NCBI GenBank assembly: GCA_001781715.1
Contig: MFMD01000036.1
Span: 1-24,832, forward strand
Length of the DNA stretch: 24,832 bases
From: Candidatus Kaiserbacteria bacterium RIFCSPLOWO2_01_FULL_55_19
GTDB lineage: Bacteria > Patescibacteriota > Minisyncoccia > Phycocordibacterales > Phycocordibacteraceae
Direction of reading: 5' to 3'
This document shows positions 1 through 7,363 of the stretch, one piece after another. The number at the start of each line of letters is the position of its first letter. Within the stretch, counting starts at the first letter, position 1. The notes below the pieces were generated by a model. That model searched no databases. It was not told the origin of the DNA and worked only from the letters and a program-made list of their open reading frames with translations. The translations under genes were made by a program, and so were the position numbers.

Positions 1-584
1 AGAATCTTGACGCGAACAAGCGTCAGGCGCTCTTCGGCATCGTGCAGGGCGGGAGGCACGAGGACTTGCGCAGGGAGTCGGCGCGTGAGATCGCCTCGCT
101 TGGTTTTGACGGCATCGGCATCGGGGGCTCCTTCAGCAAAGAGGATATGCGCGGGGCGCTCTCCGCGGCAGTGGGGGAACTCCCCGAGGAGTTGCCGCGC
201 CACTTCCTCGGCATCGGCGAGCCCGGAGATATTTTAGAAGGCGTTGCTCAAGGCATGGACCTCTTTGACTGTGTCGCGGCAACGCGCATCGGGCGCCACG
301 GCTCCATCTACACCCATCACGGCATCATTCATCTAACAGGGGAGAAGTACAGAAATGATTTTGGGCCGCTTGACCCGGGACGTACCGTTCCCGGTACCGA
401 ACCCTTTACCCGCGCCTATATCGCGCATCTCATCCGCGCCAAAGAGATGCTCGGCGCCATCATCTGTTCAACGCATAATGTCGGCTTCATCCTCAATCTT
501 GTTGCGGGTGCTCGGCAGGCAATCCTTGAGGGACGATTTGATGAGTACCGGAAGGGATTCTTAAGTAACTACTATAGAAAATAA
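1..584 (+). CDS. tgt: Queuine/preQ1 tRNA-guanine transglycosylase, C-terminal part (5' end outside window)
   Basis: Only the last about 193 codons are present; the frame is open from base 3. Tgt swaps guanine at the wobble position of GUN-anticodon tRNAs for a queuine precursor. Visible family motifs are ALFGIVQGG, the GIGGSFSKED stretch that corresponds to the canonical AIGG(L/F)SVGE segment, and MDLFDCVAATRIGRHG, which holds the aspartate expected to act as nucleophile. The RAYIAHL and STHN segments of the zinc region are also present. Oddly, the canonical CxCxxC zinc ligands, expected between PLDP and RAY, are absent: the segment reads PLDPGRTVPGTEPFTRAY, with no length change. The downstream His is kept. 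The catalytic core therefore looks intact while the structural zinc site looks lost. A terminator hairpin follows the TAA immediately. Identity is sure; zinc-free function is inference. Confidence 0.93.
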   Translation, partial: NLDANKRQALFGIVQGGRHEDLRRESAREIASLGFDGIGIGGSFSKEDMRGALSAAVGELPEELPRHFLGIGEPGDILEGVAQGMDLFDCVAATRIGRHGSIYTHHGIIHLTGEKYRNDFGPLDPGRTVPGTEPFTRAYIAHLIRAKEMLGAIICSTHNVGFILNLVAGARQAILEGRFDEYRKGFLSNYYRK

Positions 585-615
585 AAAGGCAGGTCCTCCG
601 GACCTGCCTTTGTCT
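585..615. terminator. Bidirectional intrinsic terminator after tgt
   Basis: A perfect 12-bp stem, AAAGGCAGGTCC at 585-596 with its complement at 600-611, closes a 3-nt loop. On the plus strand it ends with TTTGTCTTTG; on the minus strand it ends with TTTTTATTTT. It can therefore end tgt and also a transcript coming from the right on the minus strand. Confidence 0.85.
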
Positions 616-745
616 TTGCGCGCGCTCATCATGCGGGAACGAGTCCCATCCGAAAGCCGTTCGGCATGCGAATGACGAGGGCGCTTGCCAGTCTTCCTAC
701 ACGCGACCTCCTGAAGGAAAGTGGAATCGAACAAAATAGTGATAG
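585..745 (-). ncRNA. Candidate small structured RNA (or tiny leader gene), minus strand
   Basis: No convincing protein gene fits here, yet the minus strand has transcription signals and structure. A TTGACT box (766 to 761) is followed 16 nt later by a weak TATCAC box, and the terminator at 611-585 carries a strong T-tract. Between them an outer stem pairs 620-632 with 672-684 (11 of 13 Watson-Crick plus one G-U). It encloses two small hairpins, at 635-647 (GGGA/TCCC) and 650-664 (CCGAA/TTCGG), giving a three-way-junction shape. A ribosome-site-like AGGAGG on this strand near 707-712 is followed only by GTG-TAG, so no peptide starts there cleanly. I do not recognise a known RNA family such as SRP, RNase P, tmRNA or 6S. 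The boundaries are estimates. Confidence 0.35.
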
Positions 746-779
746 CATTTCCGTCTGGAAAGTCAATCAACTCCTACAT

Positions 780-817
780 TATTAAAAATAAAACGGCCCA
801 CGTCTCCGTGGGTCGTT
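780..817 (-). terminator. Intrinsic terminator of the 63-residue gene
   Basis: Read on the minus strand, an 11-bp stem (AACGACCCACG, loop gaga, CGTGGGCCGTT, one G-U pair; plus-strand 792-817) is followed by TTTTATTTTTAATAAT. It lies 21 nt after the stop codon of the minus-strand gene at 838-1029. Confidence 0.85.
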
Positions 818-837
818 GTGCTCTCTAGCTCTCGGCA

Positions 838-1029
838 TCAGCCGGCGCCCTTGAGCAACATTTCTTCCGCCTCTTTCAGCGGAACCTTGTGCAGGAGCGC
901 GACGCCCGCCGCGGCATGTCCGAACAGCTCGTACGTGTGGACCTTGCCGAACAAATCGAACGATATGCCCGAGGTTGTCATGCTGTGGACTCGGCGAGCG
1001 ACTTCCTCGCGTGTTGTTGCAGTAGCCAT
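838..1029 (-). CDS. Small protein of unknown function (63 aa)
   Basis: I do not recognise a family. The 63-residue product starts MATATTREEVARRVHSM, has a central alternating segment (ISFDLFGKVHTYELFGHAAAG) and ends with a short acidic helix (LKEAEEMLLKGAG). There is no signal peptide or membrane segment, so it is probably a cytosolic, compact protein. Evidence that it is real is strong for its size. A GGAGG ribosome site lies 4 nt before the ATG, a good promoter (TTGACT, 16 nt, TATAAT) lies about 45 nt upstream, and a clean terminator follows the stop. It is divergent from uvrB, and the two promoters overlap, so expression of the two may be linked. Function unknown. Confidence 0.72.
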   Translation of the reverse strand: MATATTREEVARRVHSMTTSGISFDLFGKVHTYELFGHAAAGVALLHKVPLKEAEEMLLKGAG

Positions 1030-1079
1030 AATTCCTCCATAGGTGGTCCGATGGAAAACCGTGCAGAACTGCGGGAATT

Positions 1080-1107
1080 ATTATATACTTTACCTATGCA
1101 AAGTCAA
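1080..1107. promoter_or_regulatory. Overlapping divergent promoters: uvrB (+) and the 63-aa gene (-)
   Basis: On the minus strand TTGACT (1107 to 1102), a 16-nt spacer and TATAAT (1085 to 1080) make a near-consensus promoter. On the plus strand TATACT (1084-1089) lies 6 nt before the uvrB ATG at 1096. The two -10 boxes share bases 1084-1085, and the minus -35 box lies inside the first uvrB codons, so RNA polymerase could hardly occupy both at once. No SOS (LexA) box of the CTGT-N8-ACAG type is evident. Confidence 0.6.
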
Positions 1108-3192
1108 TTCACGCTCCACCTGCCGTTTCAGCCCGCGGGCGACCAGCCGGCGGCGATAGAGGCGCTCATGCGAGGACTGAAAGAAGGTATGCACCACCAA
1201 ACGCTCTTTGGGGTGACCGGAAGCGGGAAGACGTTTACGATGGCAAATGTCATCGCGAAGAATGACAAGCCGACCTTGGTGCTCGCGCACAACAAGACAC
1301 TCGCCGCCCAGCTCGCACAGGAGTATCGTGAATTCTTCCCAAAGAACGTGGTGCATTACTTCGTTTCGTACTACGATTACTATCAACCGGAGGCCTATAT
1401 CGCGCACTCGGACACCTATATTGAGAAAGAGGCGATGATTAATGCCGAGATAGACCGCCTGCGCCACGCGGCAACGCAGGCCCTGCTCACGCGCAAGGAT
1501 GTCATCATTGTTGCTTCAGTTTCTGCTATCTACGGTCTCGGTTCGCCCGAGGAATATGAGAAAGTGCATGTCAAAATAGAGATGCAGGAGGCAGTAGCAG
1601 GAGGCAGGGGAGGGCTCATCAGGAAGCTTGTGGGCATCTATTTTGAACGCACGAATGCTGACCTCAATCCAGGACATCTCCGCGCCATTGGTAACTCGCT
1701 TGAGTTTATGCCGGTCAACGAGCGGGTGATGTATAAGGTGATATTTGATAATGATGTTGTCGCGCGTATAGAAAAACTTGACCCTGTCTCGCGCGCCAAG
1801 ATGGCGGAGCCGAAGTCGGTCTTCGTCTTCCCAGCGAAGCACTTCGTCAGTAGCGAAGAGGAGCGCGCTCGTGCGATAGAAGATATTAAGCTGGAACTTG
1901 ATGAACAGCTAGCAAAGTTTAAGAGAGAAGAGAAGCCGCTTGAGCATGAGCGCTTGAAACGTCGCACGCTCCACGACCTCGCTCTCATCCGCGAGCTCGG
2001 CTACACGAGCGGAATTGAGAATTACTCCCGCCACTTTGACGGGCGCGCTCCGGGCGAGCCGCCCTTCACGCTCCTCTCCTATTTCCCACATAAGAAAGAC
2101 GGTTCTGCGGATTTCCTTACGGTCATAGACGAGTCTCATGTGACCGTGCCGCAGATAGGCGGAATGTATGCGGGCGATAAGTCGCGTAAGGATGTGCTCG
2201 TTGAATACGGCTTCCGTCTCCCATCGGCGCGCGATAACCGACCACTCCGGTTTGAAGAGTTTGAGGAGCGCGTGGGGCAGGTGCTCTACACCAGCGCGAC
2301 ACCGGGGCCGTATGAAAAGAAACATTCAGAACAGATAGTGGAGCAAGTGATTCGTCCAACTGGCCTCATAGACCCCGAGCTCACCGTACGCCCCGTCTCC
2401 GAAGGACATCCGATGTCGCGGCCCGAAGTTGGACATCGGATGTCCAACTACCCGGGGCAGATTGCCGACTTTATCGCTGAAGCGGAGATAGTGATTAAGC
2501 GGAGCGGGCGCGCGCTCGCCACCACGCTGACCAAGCAGATGGCAGAGGATCTCGCCGCCTTCCTGCGCGAGAAGGGGATGAAGGCAGAGTATCTCCATTC
2601 GGACGTGAAGACGATTGACCGCATAGATATCCTGACCAAGTTCCGAAAGGGAGGATTTGATATCCTCGTCGGGGTGAACCTGCTTCGCGAGGGGCTGGAT
2701 CTGCCCGAGGTGGAGCTTGTCGGGATATTAGACGCAGATAAAGAGGGATTCCTGCGGAGCGAGACCTCGCTTATCCAGACCATCGGGCGCGCCGCCCGGA
2801 ACGTGCTCGGCAGGGTCATCCTCTACGCCGACCAGATGACGGGCTCGCTTGACCGCGCTATCGGCGAGACGAACCGCCGTAGAGAAAAGCAGATAGCGTA
2901 CAACACGAAGCACGGCATCACCCCGCTCACGATTAAGAAAGAGATTCACGACATCGCCGCGTCTATGCGCACTGAGCACCAGCGCACGATTGACGAGCTC
3001 CTCGTGCTGGACACGCTTGCTTACAAGGACGACCCGAAAGCATTTATCAAACGAAAGAAGGAAGAGATGGCAGAGGCGGTAGAGCAGCTGGACTTCGAGA
3101 CCGCCGCACTTATCAGGGACGAAATCTACAAGCTGGAAGGCACCGGCCCCAAGGCCCGCAAACCCCGCACCCGCAAACCTTTGTCTGGTTAG
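1096..3192 (+). CDS. uvrB: Excinuclease ABC subunit B (DNA damage verification helicase)
   Basis: UvrB receives damaged DNA from UvrA, opens it using its helicase fold and recruits UvrC. The 698-residue product shows the N-terminal FxPxGDQPxAI segment, Walker A GVTGSGKT (39-46), the YYDYYQPEAYI beta-hairpin start, the DESHVTVPQ motif, QTIGRAARN (motif VI) and a C-terminal UVR domain (KKEEMAEAVEQLDFETAALIRDEIY) that contacts UvrC. I chose ATG 1096 because homology starts there and a -10 box lies 6 nt upstream; the frame is open further upstream but runs antisense to another gene. There are two oddities. An AG-rich repeat tract sits at 1584-1614 in a variable region. A palindromic element at 2404-2445 adds about 15 residues (437-451) between VRPVSE and the conserved GQIADF segment. 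It heads a uvrB-uvrA-uvrC block. Confidence 0.97.
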   Translation: MQSQFTLHLPFQPAGDQPAAIEALMRGLKEGMHHQTLFGVTGSGKTFTMANVIAKNDKPTLVLAHNKTLAAQLAQEYREFFPKNVVHYFVSYYDYYQPEAYIAHSDTYIEKEAMINAEIDRLRHAATQALLTRKDVIIVASVSAIYGLGSPEEYEKVHVKIEMQEAVAGGRGGLIRKLVGIYFERTNADLNPGHLRAIGNSLEFMPVNERVMYKVIFDNDVVARIEKLDPVSRAKMAEPKSVFVFPAKHFVSSEEERARAIEDIKLELDEQLAKFKREEKPLEHERLKRRTLHDLALIRELGYTSGIENYSRHFDGRAPGEPPFTLLSYFPHKKDGSADFLTVIDESHVTVPQIGGMYAGDKSRKDVLVEYGFRLPSARDNRPLRFEEFEERVGQVLYTSATPGPYEKKHSEQIVEQVIRPTGLIDPELTVRPVSEGHPMSRPEVGHRMSNYPGQIADFIAEAEIVIKRSGRALATTLTKQMAEDLAAFLREKGMKAEYLHSDVKTIDRIDILTKFRKGGFDILVGVNLLREGLDLPEVELVGILDADKEGFLRSETSLIQTIGRAARNVLGRVILYADQMTGSLDRAIGETNRRREKQIAYNTKHGITPLTIKKEIHDIAASMRTEHQRTIDELLVLDTLAYKDDPKAFIKRKKEEMAEAVEQLDFETAALIRDEIYKLEGTGPKARKPRTRKPLSG
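2404..2445. repeat. Two-arm palindromic element inside uvrB
   Basis: Arm 1 (2404-2418) is GGACATCCGATGTCG and arm 2 (2431-2445) is GGACATCGGATGTCC. Each arm is a 7+1+7 palindrome (one end mismatch in arm 1), and the arms are reverse complements of each other, so a long hairpin with a 12-nt loop is also possible. The element reads in frame as GHPMS...GHRMS. Almost the same pair of arms recurs in leuS at 17769-17809. Confidence 0.85.
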
Positions 3193-3327
3193 AACTAGAA
3201 AAAGAAAATCTTGATAGCAATTGCCAGAACTAGAAGAAGGGTCACAATTGTCACCCAATTTATTTCCTTCAGTAATCCAAATAATCCCTCTTTTCAATAG
3301 GACTCATTTCTTAACTTTAGCATATCT

Positions 3328-3365
3328 GCTATACTCATACCGTACCTGCCCCGCCACGGGCGGGG
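3328..3365 (+). promoter_or_regulatory. uvrA promoter with a leader hairpin
   Basis: An extended -10 box (TGC-TATACT; TATACT at 3330-3335) is followed by a leader of about 30 nt. The leader holds a 7-bp GC hairpin (CCCCGCC 3349-3355, loop ACG, GGCGGGG 3359-3365) and ATTTTCT just before the ATG at 3373. The hairpin plus T-run resembles an attenuator; alternatively its GGGG strand could serve as a ribosome site. No good -35 box is seen. Confidence 0.5.
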
Positions 3366-3372
3366 ATTTTCT

Positions 3373-6066
3373 ATGAAAAAGACCAAAGATAAACCTATGA
3401 AAGACCTCAGAGGTCCTTCATCTGATGAGCGACCTCCGAGGTCGAATGCGCACCGGCACGGAAGCGATTGGCTCGTGGTGAAAGGTGCGCGTACCCACAA
3501 CTTGAAGAACATTACGGTAGAGATGCCGCGTGGCGCGATGAGCGTCATCACCGGCCTCTCGGGGAGCGGTAAGTCCTCGCTCGCCTTTGACACCATCTTC
3601 GCCGAGGGGCAGCGGCGCTATGTAGAATCGCTCTCCGCATACGCGCGACAATTCCTGAATCAGATGGCGAAGCCGGATGTGGACGAGATTGTCGGGCTCT
3701 CGCCAGCAATTTCTATAGACCAGAAGAGCCGTTCCAATAACCCGCGCTCTACGGTGGCGACCGTGACCGAGATTTATGACTACCTGCGCGTCTTGTACGC
3801 GCGCGCCGGTCAGCCGTACTGCATTCATCACGATGTGCCCATAGTGCGCCTCTCCAAGGAGGAGATGATTAAACTCGTCTTTCAGCGAGTGGAGGCAGGG
3901 AGCAGGAGCAGTATGCAGGGACCCGAAGTGCTTGGTGTGGCGGTTGATAAACGCGCAGTCACTGTGTATGCACCAGTTGTTGTGGGGAGAAAGGGCGAGT
4001 ATTATCAGCTCCTCTACGACCTGCTTAGTAAGGGGTATGAAAAAGTTGTCGTTGATGGGAAGGTGCATTCGCTCCGGGAGAAGATTGTAATGGAGCGCAA
4101 TAAGGTGCACAGCATTGATGCGATTGTGGACTCTATCTTCGTTTCTGAATTCGCTCGTTCCACACAGGGCGCGCGCGAACGGCTCTCGGAGGCGCTTGAG
4201 CTCGCGCTGAAGCAGTCCGATGGACTGGTGAAGATTAAGCACGCCGACGGTACGCTGGAGACGCTCTCGGCGAAGTTCATCTGCCCCGAGGACGGTGCAT
4301 CGTTCCCCGAGGTGGAGCCACGCCTCTTCTCCTTCAACTCGCCCTACGGCGCTTGCCCTGCCTGCCACGGCCTCGGTACAGAGTCCCTTTTCTCTGAAGC
4401 GGTATGCCCCGTCTGTGAGGGGAAACGACTGCGCCCCGAAGCATTGCGCGTGTATCTCAAGAGCAAGAAGGATAAGACACTGGGCTCGAGCATTGTGGAC
4501 TTCACCAATATGTCCATCCGCGAAGCAAAGGATTTCGTAGATACCATCCAGCTTTCGGAGATGAAGCAGGATATCGCATTCCCTATTTTGAAAGAGATAG
4601 ACAGTCGTCTCACCTTTATGTTGAATGTCGGTCTGGACTATCTCACCCTGAATCGCTCGGCCGCAACCCTTTCGGGTGGCGAGGCACAGCGCATCCGCCT
4701 CGCCTCACAGCTCGGGAGTGGGCTTACGGGTGCCTTGTATGTGCTTGACGAACCGACTATCGGGCTCCATCAGCGCGATAATGACCGCCTCATCAAGACC
4801 CTTCTTACGCTCAAAGAACTCGGGAATACGATTATCGTCGTTGAGCACGACGAGGACACCATCTACTCCGCTGACTACCTCGTAGACATTGGTCCGGGCG
4901 CGGGCATACACGGAGGAACCGTCGTGGCCTCCGGTTGGTTAGACGATTTACTTACTGCGAAGAAGAATGACTCGGACTCGCTCACGCTTTCATACTTGCG
5001 ACAGGAGAAGGAAATACCAATGCCCGAGAAACGGCGCACGAGCGAGAAGGGTGCGATTAAAGTGCGCGGAGCGACCCTCCACAATCTGGTGAACCAGAAT
5101 ATTGATGTACCGCTCGGGAAGCTCGTCTGCATCACCGGCGTCTCGGGGAGCGGGAAGTCCACCTTCCTCTACGATATTTTGCATCGCAACATCGCGGCGC
5201 GCTTCGCCCGCCGCGAGGCGAAACTTGAGCACATCGCTTCCTTAACCGGTACCGAGTATGTCGGGCGCGCCGTACTCATTGACCAGTCGCCCATCGGCCG
5301 TACCCCGCGTTCTAACCCAGCGACCTATACAGGCGCTTTTACCCATATCCGCGATCTTTTCGCCGCCACCCCCGAGGCGCGCGCGAGAGGATGGAAGCCG
5401 GGCCGCTTTTCCTTCAATGTCCCCGGTGGCCGCTGCGAGGCGTGCCAAGGGAACGGCTCTATCGCGGTAGAGATGCACTTCTTGCCGACCGTGTATGTGA
5501 CCTGTGATATCTGCATGGGCATGCGATTTATGAAGGAGACGCTGGAGATTACCTTCCGCGGGAAGAATATCTATGAGGTGCTCCAGATGACGATTGAGGA
5601 GGCGGAGAAATTCTTCGGCGACATTCCGGCGATCAACGACCGCCTAATGAGTCTTAATTCAACCGGGCTCCAGTATCTCACACTTGGACAGAGCGCAACG
5701 ACGCTTTCGGGTGGCGAAGCGCAACGCGTGAAGATCGCGAGCGAGCTTTACCGCTCGCAGACGATGAAGACGATTTACTTGCTTGATGAACCAACAGTCG
5801 GTCTCCACTACGAGGATGTACACAAATTGATTGAAATCCTCCAAGAGCTTGTGCGGCGTGGGAATACAGTCGTCGTCATTGAACACAATCTCGATGTCGT
5901 GAAGAGCGCTGACCACATCATTGACTTCGGCCCCGAGGGCGGGCAGGGCGGTGGTAAAATCGTTGCCAAGGGTACGCCCGAAGAAGTCGCCGACACAGAC
6001 GGCTCTTATACCGGCGAATATCTTGCAAGAGCTCTCAAACATCATGCAAAAAAGCGATCTGCGTAA
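3373..6066 (+). CDS. uvrA: Excinuclease ABC subunit A (damage-sensing ABC ATPase), shortened
   Basis: UvrA is the dimeric tandem ABC ATPase that first finds bulky DNA lesions and loads UvrB. Visible are Walker A GLSGSGKSS (61-69) and GVSGSGKST, two LSGGEAQR signatures, two LDEPT Walker B motifs (TIGLHQRD and TVGLHYED), and an intact second zinc finger (CEAC...CDIC). Length is 897 aa against about 940. The usual stretch of roughly 110 residues between the first zinc finger (ACPACHGLG) and CPVCEGKRLRPE, which contains the so-called insertion domain, is reduced to about 15 residues. The first zinc finger's leading CxxC reads CPED. The N-terminal 33 residues before WLVVKGARTHNL are extra and partly made by a palindromic element. 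The end overlaps uvrC by 23 nt. Confidence 0.97.
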   Translation: MKKTKDKPMKDLRGPSSDERPPRSNAHRHGSDWLVVKGARTHNLKNITVEMPRGAMSVITGLSGSGKSSLAFDTIFAEGQRRYVESLSAYARQFLNQMAKPDVDEIVGLSPAISIDQKSRSNNPRSTVATVTEIYDYLRVLYARAGQPYCIHHDVPIVRLSKEEMIKLVFQRVEAGSRSSMQGPEVLGVAVDKRAVTVYAPVVVGRKGEYYQLLYDLLSKGYEKVVVDGKVHSLREKIVMERNKVHSIDAIVDSIFVSEFARSTQGARERLSEALELALKQSDGLVKIKHADGTLETLSAKFICPEDGASFPEVEPRLFSFNSPYGACPACHGLGTESLFSEAVCPVCEGKRLRPEALRVYLKSKKDKTLGSSIVDFTNMSIREAKDFVDTIQLSEMKQDIAFPILKEIDSRLTFMLNVGLDYLTLNRSAATLSGGEAQRIRLASQLGSGLTGALYVLDEPTIGLHQRDNDRLIKTLLTLKELGNTIIVVEHDEDTIYSADYLVDIGPGAGIHGGTVVASGWLDDLLTAKKNDSDSLTLSYLRQEKEIPMPEKRRTSEKGAIKVRGATLHNLVNQNIDVPLGKLVCITGVSGSGKSTFLYDILHRNIAARFARREAKLEHIASLTGTEYVGRAVLIDQSPIGRTPRSNPATYTGAFTHIRDLFAATPEARARGWKPGRFSFNVPGGRCEACQGNGSIAVEMHFLPTVYVTCDICMGMRFMKETLEITFRGKNIYEVLQMTIEEAEKFFGDIPAINDRLMSLNSTGLQYLTLGQSATTLSGGEAQRVKIASELYRSQTMKTIYLLDEPTVGLHYEDVHKLIEILQELVRRGNTVVVIEHNLDVVKSADHIIDFGPEGGQGGGKIVAKGTPEEVADTDGSYTGEYLARALKHHAKKRSA
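3403..3443. repeat. Two-arm palindromic element in the uvrA N-terminal extension
   Basis: Arm 1 is GACCTCAGAGGTC (3403-3415) and arm 2 is GACCTCCGAGGTC (3431-3443, extendable to 3430-3444 with an outer C-G pair). Each is self-palindromic around one central base, and a 15-nt spacer separates them. The architecture matches the elements in uvrB and leuS, but the sequence differs. It encodes DLRGPSSDERPPRS before the conserved start of UvrA. Confidence 0.7.
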
Positions 6067-7309
6067 ATTAAATCTGCCGGATGTGCCGGGCGTATATCTC
6101 TTCAAACAGGGGAGGAAGGTGTTGTATGTCGGCAAGGCGACATCGCTCCGCGATCGCGTGCACTCCTATTTTGACGATGACCTTATAGCGACACGCGGGC
6201 CGCGCGTCGTGGATATGGTGACGAAGGCCGATCGCGTGAGTTATGAGCCGACACCAACCGTGCTTGAGGCGCTGGTGCGCGAGGCGGCGCTTATCAAGAA
6301 GTATTGTCCGAGTGCAAATGTGGATGGGAAAGATGACAAAACCTTTCTCTATGCAGTCATCACGAAGGAGGCGATACCGCGCGTGCTCGCTGTGCGCGGG
6401 AAAGATATAGATTTTCAGAGCAAAACCTACAACCTACAAACTACAATCTACAAACTGAAATCCATTTACGGACCGTTCCCGTCGGGCGCGCAGCTGCGCG
6501 AGGGTCTGCGGCTCATCCGCCGCATCTTTCCCTTCTTTGATATGTCGAAGCCGCTGGGAGCGAAAAGTAAGCATCAAGCGGCGAAGATAGAATTTAATAC
6601 ACAGATTAAACAGTACCCGCGCTCGTATGACGCGAGAGAATACGCGCGTACGATACGGCGCGTGATGCTCTTCTTAAGCGGGCGGGGAAAGGAGTTGCGC
6701 ACCATGCTTGAGCGGGAGATGCGGCAGGCCGCAAAGGACGAACGCTTTGAGGATGCGGCGGAGGCGCGCCGCGAACTTTTCGCACTCAATCATATCCAGG
6801 ATGTTTCTCTCATCAAGGACGAAGACGGATATCAAAAGAATGTACCGGTCGGTACAAAGCTTGGATACCGGATTGAAGCGTATGACACAGCACATCTCTC
6901 GGGGACGAACGCCATCGGCGTGATGACGGTAGTTGTTGACGGAGCGCCGGTTAAGAAGGAGTATCGAACCTTCCGTATTCGCGGCGTGCAAAAGAATGAC
7001 GACGTCGCTTCGCTCACCGAGATTCTCTCTCGCCGTTTGAAGCACCCCGAATGGCCGTTCCCGCAGGTTGTCATTGTTGACGGCGGAGTAGCCCAGAAGA
7101 GAGCGGCAGAGCGCGTACTCTCGAAAGAGGGCATTGCTATTACTGTCGCAGCGGTAGTAAAGGATGAGCGACATCGTCCACGCGAGGTTATCGGTGCGCG
7201 CCGCGCCGGCATCAGCGAAGTCGATGCGGTTCTCGCTAACAGCGAAGCGCACCGCTTCTCGCTCTCTCGCCATCGAATGGCTCGCTCGCGAGAGATGCAC
7301 TCGAAGTGA
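6044..7309 (+). CDS. uvrC: Excinuclease ABC subunit C (dual-incision nuclease), C-terminally short
   Basis: UvrC makes the 3' and 5' incisions after UvrB has verified damage. The 421-residue product has an N-terminal GIY-YIG nuclease (GVYLF 16-20, VLYVGKA 27-33), a UVR segment (about 226-248) and an RNase H-like domain with D281 (EAYDTAH), DD319-320, D346 (VIVDGG) and H377. It then reaches the SEAHRFSLSRHR motif and stops, so the tandem helix-hairpin-helix domain (family length is about 600) is missing. The cysteines that normally follow RRIFPF (C...RPC...CxxPC) are absent too. A CTACAA-rich insertion (about residues 120-140) precedes YGPFPSG. The start is ATG 6044, overlapping uvrA by 23 nt, which suggests translational coupling. 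Confidence 0.94.
   Translation: MQKSDLRKLNLPDVPGVYLFKQGRKVLYVGKATSLRDRVHSYFDDDLIATRGPRVVDMVTKADRVSYEPTPTVLEALVREAALIKKYCPSANVDGKDDKTFLYAVITKEAIPRVLAVRGKDIDFQSKTYNLQTTIYKLKSIYGPFPSGAQLREGLRLIRRIFPFFDMSKPLGAKSKHQAAKIEFNTQIKQYPRSYDAREYARTIRRVMLFLSGRGKELRTMLEREMRQAAKDERFEDAAEARRELFALNHIQDVSLIKDEDGYQKNVPVGTKLGYRIEAYDTAHLSGTNAIGVMTVVVDGAPVKKEYRTFRIRGVQKNDDVASLTEILSRRLKHPEWPFPQVVIVDGGVAQKRAAERVLSKEGIAITVAAVVKDERHRPREVIGARRAGISEVDAVLANSEAHRFSLSRHRMARSREMHSK
6421..6456. repeat. CTACAA-type low-complexity insertion in uvrC
   Basis: Repeated units of the type CCTACAA, ACTACAA and TCTACAAA run through 6424-6455 and encode TYNLQTTIYKL in frame. The tract is AT-rich and strand-biased compared with its GC-rich surroundings and lies in a poorly conserved linker of UvrC, as if inserted. 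Confidence 0.6.
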
Positions 7310-7363
7310 TTTGATATACACAGCACACAGAGAGACGCCGAGGCCTCGGTGTAGAATCAAGCT

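Noticed and set aside
561..770. 69-aa minus-strand ORF across the tgt terminator
   Set aside because: It needs a TTG start, reads through the terminator hairpin and into tgt, and its composition is that of folded RNA rather than protein. The region is better explained as a structured RNA.
889..1095. Upstream extension of the uvrB reading frame
   Set aside because: The extra 69 codons show no homology, run antisense to the well-supported 63-aa gene, and lie upstream of the likely promoter at 1084-1089.
3193..3300. Short minus-strand ORF encoding a hydrophobic tail (LKEINWVTIVTLLLVLAIAIKIFFF-like)
   Set aside because: It looks like a single membrane helix, but there is no acceptable start codon with a ribosome site or -10 box, and its length is below 35 residues. 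It may be a SecE-like remnant; not supported enough to list.
7338..7349. 12-bp perfect palindrome CCGAGGCCTCGG before the 40-aa gene
   Set aside because: It is short and has no T-tract or second arm. It could be an operator or part of a weak uvrC terminator, but nothing decides this.
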